Of a stretch of DNA of 64,000 bases, positions 61,509-64,000 are shown piece after piece (the stretch's first letter is position 1; each line of letters opens with the position of its first letter). Source of the stretch: Ferrimonas balearica DSM 9799 (GTDB lineage: Bacteria; Pseudomonadota; Gammaproteobacteria; Enterobacterales; Shewanellaceae); contig NC_014541.1 in the NCBI RefSeq assembly GCF_000148645.1, positions 2,503,139-2,567,138 on the forward strand, read 5' to 3'. The notes beneath the pieces were generated by a model. That model saw only the letters and a program-made list of their open reading frames with translations. It made no database searches and was not told where the DNA came from. Both the position numbers and the translations under genes were made by a program.

Positions 61509-63641
61509 TTACAGACTGTCGGGAATGGTCAGACCGAAGCTGTGCCACAGGAACGCGTAAATATCGCGCTGTTCCGCGATGCGCATGGCGGTCGGCTTAC
61601 CCGCACCGTGGCCGGCATTGTGCTCAATACGGGCAAAAATCGGCGCAGCGCCGGTTTGCGCCGCCTGCATCGCTGCAGTGAACTTATAGCTGTGCGCCGG
61701 CACCACGCGATCATCGTGGTCTGCGGTCATCACCATGGTGGCCGGGTAGGCACGCTCGGTCACGTTGTGCAGCGGTGAGTAAGCCATCAGGTACTCAAAA
61801 TCCTCAGCGTTGTCGGCGCTGCCGTACTCCGGGATCCAGGCCCAACCGATGGTGAATTTGTGGTAGCGCAGCATATCCAGCACGCCCACCGCCGGCAGCA
61901 CCGCGGCAAACAGGTCGGGACGCTGGGTCAGCGCGGCGCCCATCAGCAGGCCACCGTTGGAACGGCCATAGGCCCCTAAGCGCTCACTGCGGGTGTAGCC
62001 CTCGTCAATCAGGTACTCGGCCGCCGCGTAGTAGTCATCAAACACGTTCTGCTTGTTGCCACGCATGCCGCCCTGGTGCCAGTGCAGGCCATACTCACCG
62101 CCGCCACGCAGGTTAGGCACCGCGTAGACGCCGCCCATGTCCAGCCAGGCGATGGTGGCCGGGGAGAAGCGCGGGGTGACAGAGACATTGAAGCCGCCGT
62201 AAGCGTACAGCAGGGTCGGGTTGTCGCCGTCCTTCTCCAGCCCCTTCTTGTAGGTGATCAGCATCGGCACGCGGGTGCCGTCTTTGCTGGTGTAGAACAC
62301 CTGCTCAGAAACGTACTGCTCCGGATCAAACGCCACCTCGGGCAGACGGTGCGCATGCACCGCATCGCCGTCGAAGTCGTAGCGGTACACCCCGGCCGGG
62401 TGGATGGTGGAGTTAAAGGAGAAGTACAGGCTGGTGTCGCTGCGACGGCCGGTCAGGCCCACGACGCGGCCCGCACCGGGCAGGTCGAGGTGGTGCTGAG
62501 CTTTACCATCCAGGCCATACACCATCACATCGGCCAGCACGTCTTTGAGGCGTACCACGACGAAGTGGTCATTCACCAGCTTGACGCTGTCGATGGGGGA
62601 AGCGGTTTCCGCCACCAGGGTTTGCCAGTTGGCGCTGGCCGGCTTGTTGATGTCCATGGCAACAATGCGGCCATTGGGGGCATCCAGATCGGTTTTGAAG
62701 TAGTAGCGGTCACCGTCGTTACCGAGGAAACCCACTTCCGCCACCAGCTCATCCACCAGCGGTTTCACATCACCGGTTTTCAGATCTTTCAGGAACACGC
62801 GGTTGCGGCGGTCAGTGCCCTGCCAGACGCTGATCACCAGATGCTGGCCGTCGTCGGTCAGGGTCGGGGAGAAGCCCCACTCGGGCTGGTCCGGACGCTC
62901 ATACACCAGGGTGTCGGCACTCTGGGCTTCACCCCTCTTGTGGAAGAACAGCTTCTGGGCGCGGTTGACCTCCTCCAGCTTGCCCTCCCCTTCCGGGGCA
63001 TCGTAACGGGCGTACCAGACGCCGCTGCTGTCTTCGTTCCACTGCGGGGTGGAGAACTTGATCCACTCCAGCGGCTCACCCAGCACCTTGCCATCGGCGA
63101 TGCGGATAAAGTGCCACTGCTGCCAGTCGGAACCAGACTGGGAAACGCCGTAACCCAGAGTGTTGCCATCGGGGCTGACAGAGATGCCGCTCAGGGCAAC
63201 GGTGCCATCTTCGGACAGAGTATTGGGGTCAAGTAGCACACGGGCGTCTGCGCCCGGCTTGTCCTTAACGTACATCACGGACTGGCTCTGCAGGCCGTCG
63301 TTACGGAAGAAGAACTCCCGCTCCCCTTTAAAGAACGGGGCCCCCACCTTCTCGTAGTTCCACAGTTCACTGATGCGGTTCTCAATCACATCGCGGTTGG
63401 GGATCGCCGCCAGAATGCCATCACCGTAGGCGCGCTGGGCTTCAACCCAGGCCTGGGTCTGGGCCTGCTGCGGGTCTTCCAGGTAGCGGTATGGGTCCGC
63501 CACCGCCTGGCCGTGCAGTTGCTCCACGACCGGGCCACGAGGGCTGTCCGGCGCCCCGGCAGGCGCATCGGGCTGGGCGCTCTGACACCCCGCCAACAGC
63601 GCCGCAACCGCCAGGGTGCTCCACTTAGTCTTACTTAACAT
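61509..63641 (-). CDS. Exported S9 prolyl oligopeptidase-family peptidase
   Basis: A 710-residue serine peptidase cutting after Pro in short peptides. Lipoprotein-type signal KWSTLAVAALLAGCQSA. N-terminal propeller (DPYRYLEDPQQAQTQAWVEAQ, VSPDGNTLGYGVSQSGSD), then the hydrolase domain: YAYGGFNVSVTPRF, NLRGGGEYGLHWHQGG, nucleophile in LGAYGRSNGGLLMGAAL, acid in MTADHDDRVVP and His in IEHNAGHGAG. Start ATG 63641 begins the signal; the catalytic triad and length are normal. Family members may cut proline-containing peptides in the periplasm or at the surface. Confidence 0.95.
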   Translation of the reverse strand: MLSKTKWSTLAVAALLAGCQSAQPDAPAGAPDSPRGPVVEQLHGQAVADPYRYLEDPQQAQTQAWVEAQRAYGDGILAAIPNRDVIENRISELWNYEKVGAPFFKGEREFFFRNDGLQSQSVMYVKDKPGADARVLLDPNTLSEDGTVALSGISVSPDGNTLGYGVSQSGSDWQQWHFIRIADGKVLGEPLEWIKFSTPQWNEDSSGVWYARYDAPEGEGKLEEVNRAQKLFFHKRGEAQSADTLVYERPDQPEWGFSPTLTDDGQHLVISVWQGTDRRNRVFLKDLKTGDVKPLVDELVAEVGFLGNDGDRYYFKTDLDAPNGRIVAMDINKPASANWQTLVAETASPIDSVKLVNDHFVVVRLKDVLADVMVYGLDGKAQHHLDLPGAGRVVGLTGRRSDTSLYFSFNSTIHPAGVYRYDFDGDAVHAHRLPEVAFDPEQYVSEQVFYTSKDGTRVPMLITYKKGLEKDGDNPTLLYAYGGFNVSVTPRFSPATIAWLDMGGVYAVPNLRGGGEYGLHWHQGGMRGNKQNVFDDYYAAAEYLIDEGYTRSERLGAYGRSNGGLLMGAALTQRPDLFAAVLPAVGVLDMLRYHKFTIGWAWIPEYGSADNAEDFEYLMAYSPLHNVTERAYPATMVMTADHDDRVVPAHSYKFTAAMQAAQTGAAPIFARIEHNAGHGAGKPTAMRIAEQRDIYAFLWHSFGLTIPDSL

Positions 63642-63946
63642 GCTGTTACGACTCCCTGTGTTGTTGTTATGTATCGCGTAATGTAAACGGCGTCACTCTA
63701 ACCATCCCCCATAGGCGGGATCAACTCACCGATGCAAGAGACACAGCGCACAAACTAGATTTTTTTGGCCAACCCGGGCACAGCGCAGCGCCAAAAAAAG
63801 CGCCCAACCGACGAAAAAGCCGTCGACACCCACCGTCGATACGGGATTTAAAGCGAGCTACCGGTAGTTTTTCCGAATTGTTCCCATCCCGTTTACATCA
63901 CCACACTAAATTAGTTTTTCTAATTCGAATTTGGAATTTTTCTAGT
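63642..63946. other. Intergenic region upstream of the peptidase
   Basis: About 305 bases with no gene seen. Its right half is AT-rich and contains the palindrome AATTCGAATT (63922-63931) with flanking TTAGTTTTTCTAATT and GGAATTTTTCTAG words, which might be an operator for the promoter at 63947. Confidence 0.35.
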
Positions 63947-63975
63947 TTGATGGCAACGGGGGTGCTCCATAGAAT
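63947..63975 (+). promoter_or_regulatory. Sigma-70 promoter leaving the window
   Basis: TTGATG (63947-63952), exactly 17 bases, TAGAAT (63970-63975). It points right and should serve a gene that begins beyond the window. Confidence 0.6.
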
Positions 63976-64000
63976 AGGCCCTGTTTTCGGAACATATCGG

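Noticed and set aside
1-64000. Insertion sequences or prophage
   Set aside because: No transposase, recombinase or phage structural gene was recognised and no terminal inverted repeats of IS type were seen.

Overview
The window is a GC-rich Gram-negative chromosome segment. The gene content points to a marine gammaproteobacterium of the Alteromonadales (Shewanella/Ferrimonas-like): an Rnf complex, a periplasmic tetrahaem flavocytochrome c of the fumarate-reductase type, a MotY flagellar stator ring protein, Tol-Pal, FadE and LexA- and FadR-type operators. The genus is inferred from gene content and was not checked by a search. I see no phage, insertion sequence, CRISPR array or rRNA operon.

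Layout. 1-5.3 kb: 3' end of the rnf operon (rnfC partial, rnfD, rnfG, rnfE) with nth and an ACT-domain gene. 5.6-13.2 kb: an apparent cyanophycin or beta-aspartyl dipeptide utilisation locus, with an exported cyanophycinase-family peptidase divergent from a TonB-dependent receptor, a DcuC/YfcC-family carrier and an isoaspartyl dipeptidase (iadA) that lacks one canonical metal-ligand histidine. A possible leader peptide and two hairpins precede the receptor. 13.4-20 kb: a VOC protein, a large lipoprotein with beta-helix-like and calcium-repeat sequence and atypical base composition, a small RRM protein, and yjfL-ygiB-ygiC. 20.1-22.3 kb: three consecutive integron gene cassettes, each followed by an attC site, with no integrase in the window. 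22.8-28.2 kb: an unknown 601-residue protein, an alpha/beta hydrolase, a DASS-type anion transporter and a porin. 28.4-31.2 kb: flavocytochrome c with an FNR-type operator, then a LysR regulator. 31.3-36.5 kb: the SOS mutagenesis cassette imuA-imuB-dnaE2 behind a perfect LexA box. 36.6-54.8 kb: housekeeping and stress genes (acetyltransferase, S-formylglutathione hydrolase, alkyltransferase-like protein, YafJ, fadE, membrane-fusion pair, methyltransferase, motY, rnt, peroxiredoxin, antiporter, radD, grxA, marC-family gene, porin). 55.1-56.0 kb: nine tandem tRNA-Lys(UUU) genes behind one promoter. 56.2-61.3 kb: ybgC-tolQRAB-pal-cpoB. 61.5-63.6 kb: an exported prolyl oligopeptidase.

How parts work together. 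In the cyanophycin locus, the peptidase would release beta-Asp-Arg dipeptides, the receptor and carrier would bring them through the two membranes, and IadA would split them into Asp and Arg. The flavocytochrome, its FNR-type site, the divergent porin and the nearby dicarboxylate-type carrier look like an anaerobic fumarate respiration neighbourhood. The ImuA/ImuB/DnaE2 set is a LexA-controlled translesion mutasome. The most unusual parts are the integrase-less cassette cluster, the IadA ligand change, the leader region of the receptor and the nine-copy tRNA array.
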